64,000 bases of DNA, taken from an uncultured Arachnia sp. GTDB lineage: Bacteria > Actinomycetota > Actinomycetes > Propionibacteriales > Propionibacteriaceae. The notes under the pieces were generated by a model. It worked only from the letters and a program-made list of their open reading frames with translations, was not told where the DNA came from and did not search any database. Position 1 is the stretch's first letter. Each line of letters begins with the position of its first letter. A program made the position numbers and the translations under genes. Positions 40,617-54,983 of the stretch are shown piece after piece. Where the stretch lies: NCBI GenBank assembly GCA_947499145.1, contig CANMNB010000005.1:1-64000 (forward strand), given 5' to 3'.

Positions 40617-40703
40617 GGACCTCCAGCCTAGGGCCCGCGGACCCGGATCCGGGCACCCGTGCGCACACGGTTGCACACCTGTTACGTGATCGACACACGC
40701 GGC

Positions 40704-41747
40704 ATGATGGCTACCATGTTGCCGCTCGAGCTGCCGATCTCCCCCATGCTGGCCAGGAGCGCCACCGCCATCCCGGAGGGCGACTTCGGCTACGAGCCCA
40801 AGTGGGACGGGTTCCGCTGCCTCATCGTCGTCGACGACGGCCGGGTGGAGCTCGCGAGCCGCGGGAAGAAGCCCCTCACCCGCTACTTCCCGGAGCTGGT
40901 GGACGTCGCCCGCACGCTCCCGGCCCGGTGCGTCATCGATTCCGAGGTGGTGGTGCGCACCGGGGACGTGGGCCACGAGAGGCTGTCGTGGGACCAGCTC
41001 ACCGCCCGCATCCACCCCGCGGAGAGCCGGGTCCGGATGCTCGCGGAATCCACCCCCGCCGAGCTCGTGTGCTTCGACGTCCTGGCGCTGGGCGACGACG
41101 ACCTCACCCCGCGGCCCTTCCGGGAGCGGCGCGCGCTGCTGGAGTCCTTGTTCGACGGCGAGCTGCACCCGTCGCTCCACCTCACCGCGCTCAGCGAGGA
41201 CCCGGCGGTGGCGCGGGACTGGTTCGAGCGCTTCGAGGGCGCGGGGCTCGACGGGGTGGTCGCCAAACCGATGGGCGAGGCGTACCAGCAGGGCAAGCGA
41301 GCGCTCACCAAGATCAAGCACCGCCGCACGGCCGAGGCCGTCGTCGTCGGTTACCGGCTGGGCACCAACGGCGAGGGCGTCGGGTCCCTCCTGTTGGGCC
41401 TCCACGACGGTGACCAGCTGGTCCGGGTCGGCGGCATCGTCGGGCTGCCGAACGCGATGCGCCGTGAACTCATAGACGAGCTCGCCCCGCTGGTCCTCGA
41501 GGAGGCGGATCCGGGCCTCGAGTCCCCGCGCTCGCGGTTCGCCGGCAGCAAGGACACCTCCTGGGTGCCGCTGGATCCCCAACTGGTGGTGGAGGTGGCG
41601 TTCGACCAGTTGGAGGGCAACCGCTTCCGGCATGCCGTGTCGTTCCTCCGGTGGCGTCCCGACCGCGACCCGGAGTCGTGCCGGCTCGACCAGATCGAGC
41701 GGCCGATCAGCTACGACCTCGCGGAGGTCTTCGCCACCTCGGGCTGA
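40704..41747 (+). CDS. ATP-dependent DNA ligase (standalone ligase domain, LigC-like)
   Basis: [28 protein letters not shown] (motif I KWDGFR); C-terminal OB-fold; no polymerase or nuclease domain. Confidence 0.88.
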   Translation: MMATMLPLELPISPMLARSATAIPEGDFGYEPKWDGFRCLIVVDDGRVELASRGKKPLTRYFPELVDVARTLPARCVIDSEVVVRTGDVGHERLSWDQLTARIHPAESRVRMLAESTPAELVCFDVLALGDDDLTPRPFRERRALLESLFDGELHPSLHLTALSEDPAVARDWFERFEGAGLDGVVAKPMGEAYQQGKRALTKIKHRRTAEAVVVGYRLGTNGEGVGSLLLGLHDGDQLVRVGGIVGLPNAMRRELIDELAPLVLEEADPGLESPRSRFAGSKDTSWVPLDPQLVVEVAFDQLEGNRFRHAVSFLRWRPDRDPESCRLDQIERPISYDLAEVFATSG

Positions 41748-41748
41748 C

Positions 41749-42312
41749 CTACGCCGCCACCCAGATGCCGGCCTCGCTCCACTCCTCCACCAGCTCGGGG
41801 ACCCGTGCCGGGTCCACCGCGGCGGTCAGCGGCAGCAGGACGGTCACGTCGAAGCCGGCCTCGAGCGCGTCCTCGGCGGTGGCGCGCACGCAGTGGTCCG
41901 TCGCGATGCCGGCGATGTCCACCTCCGTGACGTCGCGGCTGCGAAGGTAGTCCTCCAGGGAGAGCAGGTCCTGGGCGTGGTCCACCCCCTCGAAGCCGGA
42001 GTAGGCGGCCTCGTAGTCGCCTTTGTCGAAGATGCCGTCGAAATCGATGCGCGTCAGGTTGGGGTGGAACCTGGCGCCGGGTGTGCCCGCGACGCAGTGG
42101 GGCGGCCACGAGTCGACGAAGTCGGGCGTGTCGCTGAAGTGGTCGCCGGGATCGATGTGGTGGTCGCGGGTGGCGACGACGACGTCGTAGCCGTGGTCGG
42201 ATGCCAGCAGGTCGTCGATCGCGGACGCGACGGCGGCTCCCCCGGCCACGGCGAGCGACCCTCCCTCGCAGAAGTCGTTCTGGACGTCGACGACGATCAG
42301 TGCTCGTGCCAT
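41749..42312 (-). CDS. nicotinamidase/isochorismatase family protein
   Basis: [29 protein letters not shown]...[26 protein letters not shown]. Confidence 0.92.
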   Translation of the reverse strand: MARALIVVDVQNDFCEGGSLAVAGGAAVASAIDDLLASDHGYDVVVATRDHHIDPGDHFSDTPDFVDSWPPHCVAGTPGARFHPNLTRIDFDGIFDKGDYEAAYSGFEGVDHAQDLLSLEDYLRSRDVTEVDIAGIATDHCVRATAEDALEAGFDVTVLLPLTAAVDPARVPELVEEWSEAGIWVAA

Positions 42313-42322
42313 GGTTCCCACC

Positions 42323-43993
42323 CTAGTCCCGGGCGAGCGCGAGGAGCTCACGGGCGTGCCGGGCGCCCGCCTGAGAGTCCTGCTGGCCGCCCATCATGCG
42401 GGCGAGCTCGGCTTCCCGGTCCTTGCCGGAGACGGGGCTGACCCCGGAGGTGGTGACCTGGCCGTCGCTGGACTTGGAGATGACGAAGTGGTGGTCGGCG
42501 AACGCGGCCACCTGGGCGAGGTGGGTCACGACCACCACCTGGGATGCGGCGGCCAACCGCTTGAGTCGCCGTCCGATCTCAAGCCCCACGGCGCCGCCGA
42601 CGCCGGCGTCCACCTCGTCGAAGACGAACGTGTGGCCCTCGGCGCCCGAGGCGAGCACCACTTCGAGAGCGAGCCGGACCCGGGACAGCTCACCACCGGA
42701 GGCGACGCGCCCCAGCGGGCCGGGGGTGCTGCCGGGGTTGGCGCTGAACAGGAGCTCGACGGCGTCGGCGCCGTGTGGCCCCAGCTCGCCGGGCGTGACC
42801 TCGAAGACGAGGCGGGCGTGCGGGAGGGCGAGTGCCTGCAACTCGCCGACGACCCGCTGGGCGATCCGCTCCGCGGCCTGCACGCGCTCGGCGGTGATCT
42901 GGCGACCGGCCTCCGCGAGCCGCTCGTCGAGATCCCGGATCCGCTGGCGCAGTTCCTCGATGCGCTCGTCCGAGTGCTCGAGGTCCCCGACGCGGCAAGA
43001 CGCGTCCCGGGCCCAGGCGAGGACGTCCCCCAGGGACGGGCCGTACTTGCGGGTCAGAGAGGCCAGCGCGGCACGGCGCTCCCCCACCGCCTCGAGGCGG
43101 GCCGGATCGGCGACCAGGTCGGCCGCGTAACCGGCGACGTCGGCCGCCAGGTCGCCCAGGAGCGCCTCGACGTCGTGCACCTTGGCCGCCAGGGGCGCGG
43201 CGACGGTGTCCCGTTCCGCGAGGTTGATGAGGTGCTTGCGCGCCTGGCCCAGCATGGCGACGGCGCTGGGCGCGTCGAAGTCCTGCTCGTCGCCGCTCAG
43301 CATGGCCTGGGACTGGGCCGCCAGGCGCATGAGGTCCTCGGCGTCCATGAGCCGGTTGGCCTCGGCGGCCAGTTCCTCGTCCTCCCCCTCCTGGGGTTCG
43401 ACGGCGTTGATCTCGGCGAGCCCGAACCGCAGCATGTCGAGCTCGCGAGCTCGGGACTGGGCCTGGGTCACCAGTTGGTCGAGTTCGGTGGCCAGGCGTC
43501 GACGTTCCGCCCAGTCCGCCCGGTACCTGGGCAGCAGCGCGGGGCTGGCGAACGAGTCGAGGATCTCGCGCTGGCGCTCGGGGTGCGCAAGCCGGACCTG
43601 CTCCGACTGGCCGTGGATGGTGGCCAGCTCGTCGGTCAGGGAGGCGAGGGTACCGATGGGGGCTTGGACCCCGCCCACGATGGCGCGGGACCTGCCCTGG
43701 GCCGTGACGTGCCGGGACAGCAGCAGCTCCCCGTCGTCCTCCTCGGCGCCGAGCTCGTCGAGCAGCGCCGCCAGGTGTCGGGTCCCGGTCCACCGACCTT
43801 CGACGACCGCCCGCGGCTTTCCGTGCCGAACCATCGACGCATCGGCGCGCGCCCCGAGCAGGAGACCCAGACCGGCGACGATCATGGTCTTGCCCGCGCC
43901 CGTCTCGCCCGTGAGCACGGTCAGTCCCGGCCCGAGTGGGATCACGGCCTCGTCGACGACCCCGAGCGCGGAGAGCCTGAGCTCAGTCAGCAT
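42323..43993 (-). CDS. recN: DNA repair protein RecN
   Basis: MLTELRLSALGVVDEAVIPLGPGLTVLTGETGAGKTMIVAGLGLLLG. Confidence 0.95.
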   Translation of the reverse strand: MLTELRLSALGVVDEAVIPLGPGLTVLTGETGAGKTMIVAGLGLLLGARADASMVRHGKPRAVVEGRWTGTRHLAALLDELGAEEDDGELLLSRHVTAQGRSRAIVGGVQAPIGTLASLTDELATIHGQSEQVRLAHPERQREILDSFASPALLPRYRADWAERRRLATELDQLVTQAQSRARELDMLRFGLAEINAVEPQEGEDEELAAEANRLMDAEDLMRLAAQSQAMLSGDEQDFDAPSAVAMLGQARKHLINLAERDTVAAPLAAKVHDVEALLGDLAADVAGYAADLVADPARLEAVGERRAALASLTRKYGPSLGDVLAWARDASCRVGDLEHSDERIEELRQRIRDLDERLAEAGRQITAERVQAAERIAQRVVGELQALALPHARLVFEVTPGELGPHGADAVELLFSANPGSTPGPLGRVASGGELSRVRLALEVVLASGAEGHTFVFDEVDAGVGGAVGLEIGRRLKRLAAASQVVVVTHLAQVAAFADHHFVISKSSDGQVTTSGVSPVSGKDREAELARMMGGQQDSQAGARHARELLALARD

Positions 43994-44888
43994 CGCGGGT
44001 TTCTGGGGGTCGGCGCCAGCCGTTCACGGGCAGGGCGAACTTCTTGACCAGTCGGGTGGTGAACGGCTGCTCCGACAGGCGGGCGATGGTGAGCGACGTG
44101 GGCAACGACCGCACGTCGACGCGGTAACCGACGCCGACGTCGAAGCTCCGGCGGCCATCGCACCAGATCACGCCCGGCGTCTCGCCGAGCGGCAGCTCCA
44201 GTTCGACTTCGGAGGAGGGACTCAGCACCATGGGGCGGTTGAAGAGGGCGTGGGCCGAGAGCGGGACGACCAGGATCGCCTGGACGTCGGGCCAGACGAC
44301 CGGTCCCCCAGCGGAGAACGCGTAGGCCGTGGAGCCCGTGGGGGTGGACACGAGCACGCCGTCGCAGCCCCATCGCGAGAGCGGGCGGGCGTCGACGCTG
44401 ACCATGACGTTGAGCATGCGTTCGCGAGCCAGCTTCTCCAGCGAGACCTCGTTCACCGCGAAGGAGCGCCAGGCGAGCTCGCCATCAGGGGCCACGACGC
44501 GCACCTCGAGGACGAGACGTTGCTCGAGCTGGTAGCGCCGGTCCACGACGCCGCGGTGGAGCGCCTCCAGGTCGGAGGTTTCCAGCTCCGCCAGGAAGCC
44601 GACGTGGCCGAGGTTCACGCCCAGCAGCGGGACGCCGAGGGGAACAGCCCATTCCGCGGCCCGGAGGACCGTGCCGTCGCCGCCGAAGACGACGGCGAGC
44701 TCCACCGACTGGTCCCCGATACTCGTGACGTGGGCTCGCGGGCAGCGGGCAGCTACACGGCGCTCGTCCTCCGGGAAGACCTGGACGTGGAAACCGTCGG
44801 CGTGGATCGTCTCGATGAACGTGACGGCAGCCTCCAGCGCCTCCTCCCGTTCGGGATGGAGCAGCACTGCCACCGTTCTGTCAGCCAC
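43983..44888 (-). CDS. nadK: NAD kinase
   Basis: ELAVVFGGDGTVLRAAEWA...GVLVSTPTGSTAYAFSAGGPVV. Confidence 0.95.
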   Translation of the reverse strand: MADRTVAVLLHPEREEALEAAVTFIETIHADGFHVQVFPEDERRVAARCPRAHVTSIGDQSVELAVVFGGDGTVLRAAEWAVPLGVPLLGVNLGHVGFLAELETSDLEALHRGVVDRRYQLEQRLVLEVRVVAPDGELAWRSFAVNEVSLEKLARERMLNVMVSVDARPLSRWGCDGVLVSTPTGSTAYAFSAGGPVVWPDVQAILVVPLSAHALFNRPMVLSPSSEVELELPLGETPGVIWCDGRRSFDVGVGYRVDVRSLPTSLTIARLSEQPFTTRLVKKFALPVNGWRRPPETRDAD

Positions 44889-44897
44889 GCCCCCAGC

Positions 44898-45614
44898 CTA
44901 TCGAGTCAGCCTGACGAAGAACTCCACGTTGCCCGACTGGCCGGGCAGCGGGCTCCGGCCCTGCCAGTCGCATCGCCATCCGAGGTCGGACGCCGTGGCG
45001 ACGACGCGGGCGACGGCGGCCTCGCGGTCCTCGTCGGAGCGCACCACTCCGCCAGCGCCGAGCCGGTCCCGTCCCACCTCGAACTGCGGCTTGACCAGCA
45101 ATAGGGCGGTGCCGCTCGCGTGCAGCACGGCCAGCATGGTCGGCATCAGGAGGGTCAGCGAGATGAACGAGACGTCGCCGACGACGAGGTCGACCGGAGC
45201 ATCGTCCAGGTGCGCCAGTTGGAGCTCCCGGAGGTTCAGCCCCTCCCGGACGTGGACGCGGGGATCCTGCCGGAGCTCGGCGGCCAACTGGTCGTGGCCG
45301 ACGTCGACGGCGTAGACCGCCTCGGCGCCGCGGGACAGGCACACTTGGGTGAACCCGCCCGTGCTGGCCCCGGCGTCGAGGACGCGGGAAGGCACGTCGG
45401 TGCCGCTGGCGTCGAGGGCGCCGAGAAGCTTGTGCGCGGCTCGGGAGACCCACGGCTGAGCGAGCACGCGGATGTCCGCATCGTCGCCCACCGGATGGGA
45501 GGCCCTCGTCACCACGTCGCCATCGACGAGTACCTGTCCCGCTCGGATCAGCTGCGAGGCCTGGTTCCGGGAGCGTGCCAGGTCACGCGCCGGGAGTGCG
45601 GCGTCGAGACGCAC
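44898..45614 (-). CDS. tlyA: TlyA-family rRNA 2'-O-methyltransferase
   Basis: S4 domain; RVLDAGASTGGFTQVCLSRGAEAVYAVDVGHDQL. Confidence 0.94.
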   Translation of the reverse strand: MRLDAALPARDLARSRNQASQLIRAGQVLVDGDVVTRASHPVGDDADIRVLAQPWVSRAAHKLLGALDASGTDVPSRVLDAGASTGGFTQVCLSRGAEAVYAVDVGHDQLAAELRQDPRVHVREGLNLRELQLAHLDDAPVDLVVGDVSFISLTLLMPTMLAVLHASGTALLLVKPQFEVGRDRLGAGGVVRSDEDREAAVARVVATASDLGWRCDWQGRSPLPGQSGNVEFFVRLTR

Positions 45615-45620
45615 CGGCCG

Positions 45621-45827
45621 TCACCTCACCCCGGGCATCGGCGGTTGGCCGGCTCCGGCGCTGTTGTTGAGTGCCGCCTGCAGGCTGCGCTGCGCCTCCT
45701 CGAGACGGGCAAGTCGTTCGGGCATCGGGAGGTCGTCGACACCGTCGAGGGACTTCTCCACCTCGGCGACGACCTCCAGCCGGCGCTGGACGGCCGGTGC
45801 GGCGTCGCGGGGGGTGGGCGCGCTCAT
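45621..45827 (-). CDS. short hypothetical protein
   Basis: MSAPTPRDAAPAVQRRLEVVAEVEKSLDGVDDLPMPERLARLEEAQRSLQAALNNS; overlaps the start of the HAD gene. Confidence 0.7.
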   Translation of the reverse strand: MSAPTPRDAAPAVQRRLEVVAEVEKSLDGVDDLPMPERLARLEEAQRSLQAALNNSAGAGQPPMPGVR

Positions 45828-46813
45828 CGGAGGCGGTCCAGCTCGTCGAGGACGTCCGTGATGTCGCAGTGCTCGTGCCAGGCGAGCTGCAGCGCCGCCC
45901 ACAGCGCGTCCAGCTGGTCGTCGACCCCGTCGGGGCGTGTGTCCAGGCGCGCCCGGGAACGGTCGGCGACGATGGCCTGGCTGCCGCAGCGGGCGTGGTG
46001 GGCGCTGAGTTCCACTGCCCGTTCGGGCTGGAGCAGGGCGGCGACGTCGTAACCGATGTGGGTGGGTCGGCCGTGTTCTGGTGCCTGCGCCAGGTCACGC
46101 TTCCCGTGCGCCCCGGTGAACACGAACAGCGAGTCCATGCCCACAGCGTTGGCTCCCATGATGTCGGTGTCGATGCGGTCCCCGACGAACACCGGCCGCT
46201 CCGCCCCCAGCCGAAGCACCGTCTCATCGAGCAGCGGCCGGAAGGGCTTCCCCGCAGTCATGGGGTCGACGTCGACGCACGCCCGCACGACGGCGACCTG
46301 CGCGCCGCACCCGGGCAGGATCCCACGCTCCGTGGGTCGGGTCAGGTCCGGGTTGGTGGCGAACCAGCGGGCGCCGCGCTGCACGGCGATCGCCGCGGTC
46401 TCGATCAGTCCCCAGGGGATGTCGGGGTGGTAACCCTGGACCACGGCCACAGGGTCGTCATCCAGCGAGTGCACCGGCGTGAATCCGCCGGCCTCCAGTT
46501 GTTCGGCGAGCGCGCCCGTCCCGACGACGAGACACCGAGCCCCGGCCGGTAGTTCGCCTTGCAGCATGCGCACCGTCGCCTGCGTGCTGTTGACGACGTC
46601 GTCCTCCTCGGCCTCAATCCCCAGTTTGCGCAGGTGCTCGGCCACCGCGGCCGGGGTCCTCGCGGCGTTGTTGGTCACGAAGCCGATACGGGTTCCCTGG
46701 GCCCGCAGCTGGTCCAGCGCCCCTGCCACGCCCGGGATGGCGACGGGCCCCAGGTACACGACGCCGTCGAGGTCGAAGAGCGCAGCGTCGTACTGGGACG
46801 CCAGGGCCGTCAC
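45824..46813 (-). CDS. HAD-IIA family hydrolase
   Basis: ALFDLDGVVYLGPVAIPGVAGALDQLRAQGTRIGFVTNNAAR...VFVGDRIDTDIMGANAVGMDSLFV. Confidence 0.94.
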   Translation of the reverse strand: MTALASQYDAALFDLDGVVYLGPVAIPGVAGALDQLRAQGTRIGFVTNNAARTPAAVAEHLRKLGIEAEEDDVVNSTQATVRMLQGELPAGARCLVVGTGALAEQLEAGGFTPVHSLDDDPVAVVQGYHPDIPWGLIETAAIAVQRGARWFATNPDLTRPTERGILPGCGAQVAVVRACVDVDPMTAGKPFRPLLDETVLRLGAERPVFVGDRIDTDIMGANAVGMDSLFVFTGAHGKRDLAQAPEHGRPTHIGYDVAALLQPERAVELSAHHARCGSQAIVADRSRARLDTRPDGVDDQLDALWAALQLAWHEHCDITDVLDELDRLR

Positions 46814-47976
46814 TCGAGGGCCCCCTCGCCAGATGGGGTGGTAGCCCGCGTGTCCTCGGCTGCGGTATCGCTGTCTACGGCGGCGTCGCCCTCCGCGGGA
46901 TCGTCATCATCGGGTTCGTCGACGAGCTCCATCACCTCGGGCAGGCGTACTCCGTCCAACTCTGCGAGCCGGTCAGAGGTGTCCAAGGTTCCGTCGGGGT
47001 CCAGGGCCGCCGCGGCGGTGAACCAGTCGCGGGCAGCTGCCTCGTCCCCGGACTCCAGGAGCAGGTTGGCGTAGGCGTACCGGAGTCGAGCCTGCGCGTG
47101 CGACGTCCCCACCTTGCGCGTGATCGCCGCACGGAGCAGACGCATCGCCTCGCCGCGCTGACCGAGGTCGTCGCGCACGCCGGCCTCGACGAGCAGGGCT
47201 TCGATCCGCACCTCCATTGGCTCGTTGGCCGGGAGGGACTCGAGGAGTTCGAGGGCGTCGCGGGGACGACCCAGCGCGCGCTCGCAGTCGGCGATGACGG
47301 GCACGAGTTCGTTGCCGCCGTTCATGCGTCGAATCGCACGGAACTCACGGAGCGCCACGTCGTAGCGGCCGCTGGCGTAAGCGGTCTCGGCCGCAGCCTC
47401 CCGCACGATCGGGAGTCGCGCCGCGCGTCGGCGGGCAGCCTCGGCATGGCGGTACGCCAAATCGGGGTCGATGTCGACCAACTGGCCGGCGACAATGATG
47501 TGTGCAGCGACGGTGTCGGCCAAGTCCTTGGGGAGACTCTTCAGTTCGGCTTTGACGCCGAAGGGCAGGGCGGAGAGGTCCACGTCCGTGGGCACGTCCG
47601 GTTCGTCGACTGCACGGGCCTGCCCGGGACGGATGACCCGCTCCTCGCGACCTGCTGTGGTATCGCGAGGGGATCGACGCTCGCTCCTGGACCCGTCGTC
47701 ATCGCGCCTCGCGGGACGACGACCCCCTTGGCCTCCAGCACCTTCGCGCCTGGGCGCCCGGCCCTCAGCGCGGCTGGCACCCTCTCCACGTCGAGATGGG
47801 CGAGACGCGTCCTCACGACGTCGTCTGTCATCCCGGTCGTTGTCTCGAGCGCCACGCCCTCTGCTCGAGCGCGGTCCACCGGAGGCGTCTCTTCCGTCTG
47901 GGATTCGCCCTCCGGCTGGGCGCCGGGGCCGCTCTCCCTCGGGGCGGCTCGGATGACGGTCGGAGGATTCAGACAT
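46810..47976 (-). CDS. tetratricopeptide-like protein with Arg-rich disordered N-terminus
   Basis: Low-complexity R/D/G N-terminus then helical-repeat region (ALREFRAIRRMNGGNELVPVIADCERALGRPRDALELLESLP). Confidence 0.8.
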   Translation of the reverse strand: MSESSDRHPSRPEGERPRRPAGGRIPDGRDASGGPRSSRGRGARDNDRDDRRRREDASRPSRRGEGASRAEGRAPRREGAGGQGGRRPARRDDDGSRSERRSPRDTTAGREERVIRPGQARAVDEPDVPTDVDLSALPFGVKAELKSLPKDLADTVAAHIIVAGQLVDIDPDLAYRHAEAARRRAARLPIVREAAAETAYASGRYDVALREFRAIRRMNGGNELVPVIADCERALGRPRDALELLESLPANEPMEVRIEALLVEAGVRDDLGQRGEAMRLLRAAITRKVGTSHAQARLRYAYANLLLESGDEAAARDWFTAAAALDPDGTLDTSDRLAELDGVRLPEVMELVDEPDDDDPAEGDAAVDSDTAAEDTRATTPSGEGALE

Positions 47977-48032
47977 GCGATCAGTCTCTCATTCCGGGGA
48001 CATCCCCACCAACATCGCGGACCCGCTCCAGA

Positions 48033-48073
48033 GCAAAAAAACACCCCCTGGCGAACCAGGGGGTGTTTTGTAA
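48033..48073 (-). terminator. rRNA operon terminator
   Basis: aaaaaaacaccccctggcgaaccagggggtgtttt; minus-strand U-tract after hairpin. Confidence 0.9.
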
Positions 48074-48074
48074 G

Positions 48075-48191
48075 TCCGGCGGCGTCCTAGTCTCCCACAA
48101 GGTCCCCCTTGCAGTACCATCGGCGCTGAGAGGCTTAACTTCCGGGTTCGGGATGGGACCGGGTGTTTCCCTCTCGCCATGGCCACCGAAA
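48075..48191 (-). rRNA. 5S ribosomal RNA (approximate ends)
   Basis: minus strand gtggccatggcgagagggaaacacccggtcccatcccgaacccggaagttaagcctctcagcgccgatggtactgc. Confidence 0.93.
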
Positions 48192-48302
48192 CACTATGGA
48201 GATAGTGCATCGAAAACCGGCGACATTTTTAGTTGTCAGTCGGTTCCCGACCGTATCTCGGGAACCTCACAGTGGACGCGTAGCATCTTTGTAGTAAACA
48301 AG

Positions 48303-51376
<3,074 letters not shown>

Positions 51377-51704
51377 CTTGTTTGTTACTACAAAGATGCT
51401 CGCGTCCACTGTGAAGTTCTCAAGATACGGGCGGGCCCAGGTCCGATGGATCGTTGTGTTGATCCGCCGGCAGCTGGTCCGCTTGAAGGCGTTGCTCGCG
51501 CAACCGACCCTTCAGGACCCAACAGCGTGCTTGGGCCACCCATCCCTACTTCGACTTTCCACTCCCGGCGAACCAGGTTGTACTGACGAGGTGTAGTGAT
51601 GAACAGCTTCAGGTCAATGTTCCACATTCCGGTGCCTGCCGGCCGATGACGATCGCATCGATACCAGCGCTGGACAGTTCCGACGAAGCGGACTGCCATG
51701 GGCT

Positions 51705-53231
<1,527 letters not shown>

Positions 53232-53488
53232 ATTTATCGGTGTGGGCTTTTATGCCCGTTAACCGTCAACTTGGTTTGATTTACCTGACAGAGTTCCATT
53301 GCTGGATCTATCAATTAATCAAAGGAATCCGTTGATGACTTGCGCCATCAGACGGGATTCGCACGACAGTCCGAGGACTGCCTTGCTTTGTATTTGGCAT
53401 TGACTTTAAGCACGCTGTTGAGTTCTCAAGTTTCGGGTGCGTCCCGCGCTCTCAGGCTTGGCCTGAAGGGCTTGGGGCAACTCGATCA

Positions 53489-53517
53489 ACTCTACTCGGT
53501 TTCTTCGGGGCTGTCAA
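53489..53517 (-). promoter_or_regulatory. rrn promoter P2
   Basis: TTGACA (53512-53517), 17-nt spacer, TAGAGT (53489-53494) on minus strand upstream of 16S. Confidence 0.75.
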
Positions 53518-53881
53518 CTTGGCGTTTCGGCCCTGATCACCGTGTTGAGTTGTGTTTTGTGTTGATTTTCGCTGTTACCAGCGAGTCTCAACCTTACTCC
53601 GTTCGTCCGTTCCGAGCAAATCGGGCCGGCTTCCAGAAGCGGTGCCGCCGTTCAGGCGACTCGACCAACGTTACTGGGTGTCATCCTCCTGGTCAAACTG
53701 GCCTGGAGGCCCATGTTGAGTTGTCTCCATCCCCTCCGGGAACGCCCTGGGGGCGCTCGCAGACAGGCCTGGAGACCTTGAGCGGGTTCTCATTGAACGC
53801 ACACTCGTCCCGAGACTGATGTCTGTGTTGGGGGCTTCGGTTCGGCCGCCTGAGCGTCCGGTTCACCGTGAAGCGTTGGAA

Positions 53882-53910
53882 ACTATACACACGCCTCCAG
53901 AGGGGCGCAA
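53882..53910 (-). promoter_or_regulatory. rrn promoter P1
   Basis: TTGCGC (53905-53910), 17-nt spacer, TATAGT (53882-53887) on minus strand. Confidence 0.6.
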
Positions 53911-53974
53911 ATCCGGATGGGCAGGCGTACGGTCACCACAACGAACCCGGTCCTGACTGCGGGAGGAGAAGCCA

Positions 53975-54983
53975 GTGAAGGCGCATCGTCGTCGTGCTCA
54001 CACCGTCGGCATCGCTGTGCTGATCGCCCTCGGCGTCGGCGGCTGTGGGGCCTCCTCCGTCACCGGTGATCCGGGACATCCCACCGGAACCGCGGGCCCG
54101 ACGCCACCGCCCCCGGCCGCCTCGCCTCCGGCGCAGCCCCGCCGGCGGTCCGTACCGGAACTACCCCTCCTTCGCCGTACCACCGGAGATTGCACCCGTC
54201 CTCGCCGCCACCGGGTGGGATGTCTGCACCACCGCGTCGAACCACGCCCTTGACGCGGGCATGGACGGGCTCGAGAGGACCATTGCCGCACACCGCGCCG
54301 TCGGAATCGCCACAGCGGGCACCCACGCCACGGAGGCGGAGTCCCACGTACCCCCGATCCTCACCACCGACCAGGGCGTCAGGGTCGCCGTCGTGAGCTC
54401 CACCTACGGCACCAACGGCATCCCGCTGCCCCGAGAGGCGCCATGGGCCGTTTCCCTGCTGGACGCCAGCGACACCCTCGAGCGGGCCGCTCGCGCCCGC
54501 GGCGCCGGGGCGGACGTCGTCGTGGTCCACATGCACGCCGGGGACGAGTACTCCTGCACGCCGAATCGCCAGCAGGTGAAGTTTGCCACCGCTGTCACCG
54601 CCTCCCCGGACGTCGACCTCGTCATCGGGCAGCACGCCCACGTGGTGCAGCCCATCACCCGCCTGAACGGGACGTGGGTGGCCTACGGGGCGGGGAAGCT
54701 CATCGCCCAGAGCGGCCCGGCCCAGCCCTGGACCTACGACGGCTACCTCGCCACGTTCACCTTCACGGAGGGCGAGGGCGGCACCTTCTCGGCAACGTCA
54801 GCCGAGTTCGCGCCCACCATGATCACCAAGCACCGGCGCTCGACGGCTGCACGGGTGATCGTGGTGGCGGACGCTGTGGAGGCCGGCCGACTCGACGCCG
54901 ACGAACTACGGGCGTCGGCGGCTCGAACCCGCGAGGTGGTGCGGTCCATGGACGTCCCTGGGCTGGACGAGTACGGGCACTAG
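53975..54983 (+). pseudogene. CapA/PGA_cap-family lipoprotein gene, frameshifted with N-terminal domain segment missing
   Basis: Lipoprotein start VGIAVLIALGVGGCGASS in one frame; GGPYRNYPSFAVPPEIAPVLAATGWDVCTTASNHALDAGMDGLERT... continues in another; the conserved GDV-type N-terminal motif is absent. Confidence 0.75.
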
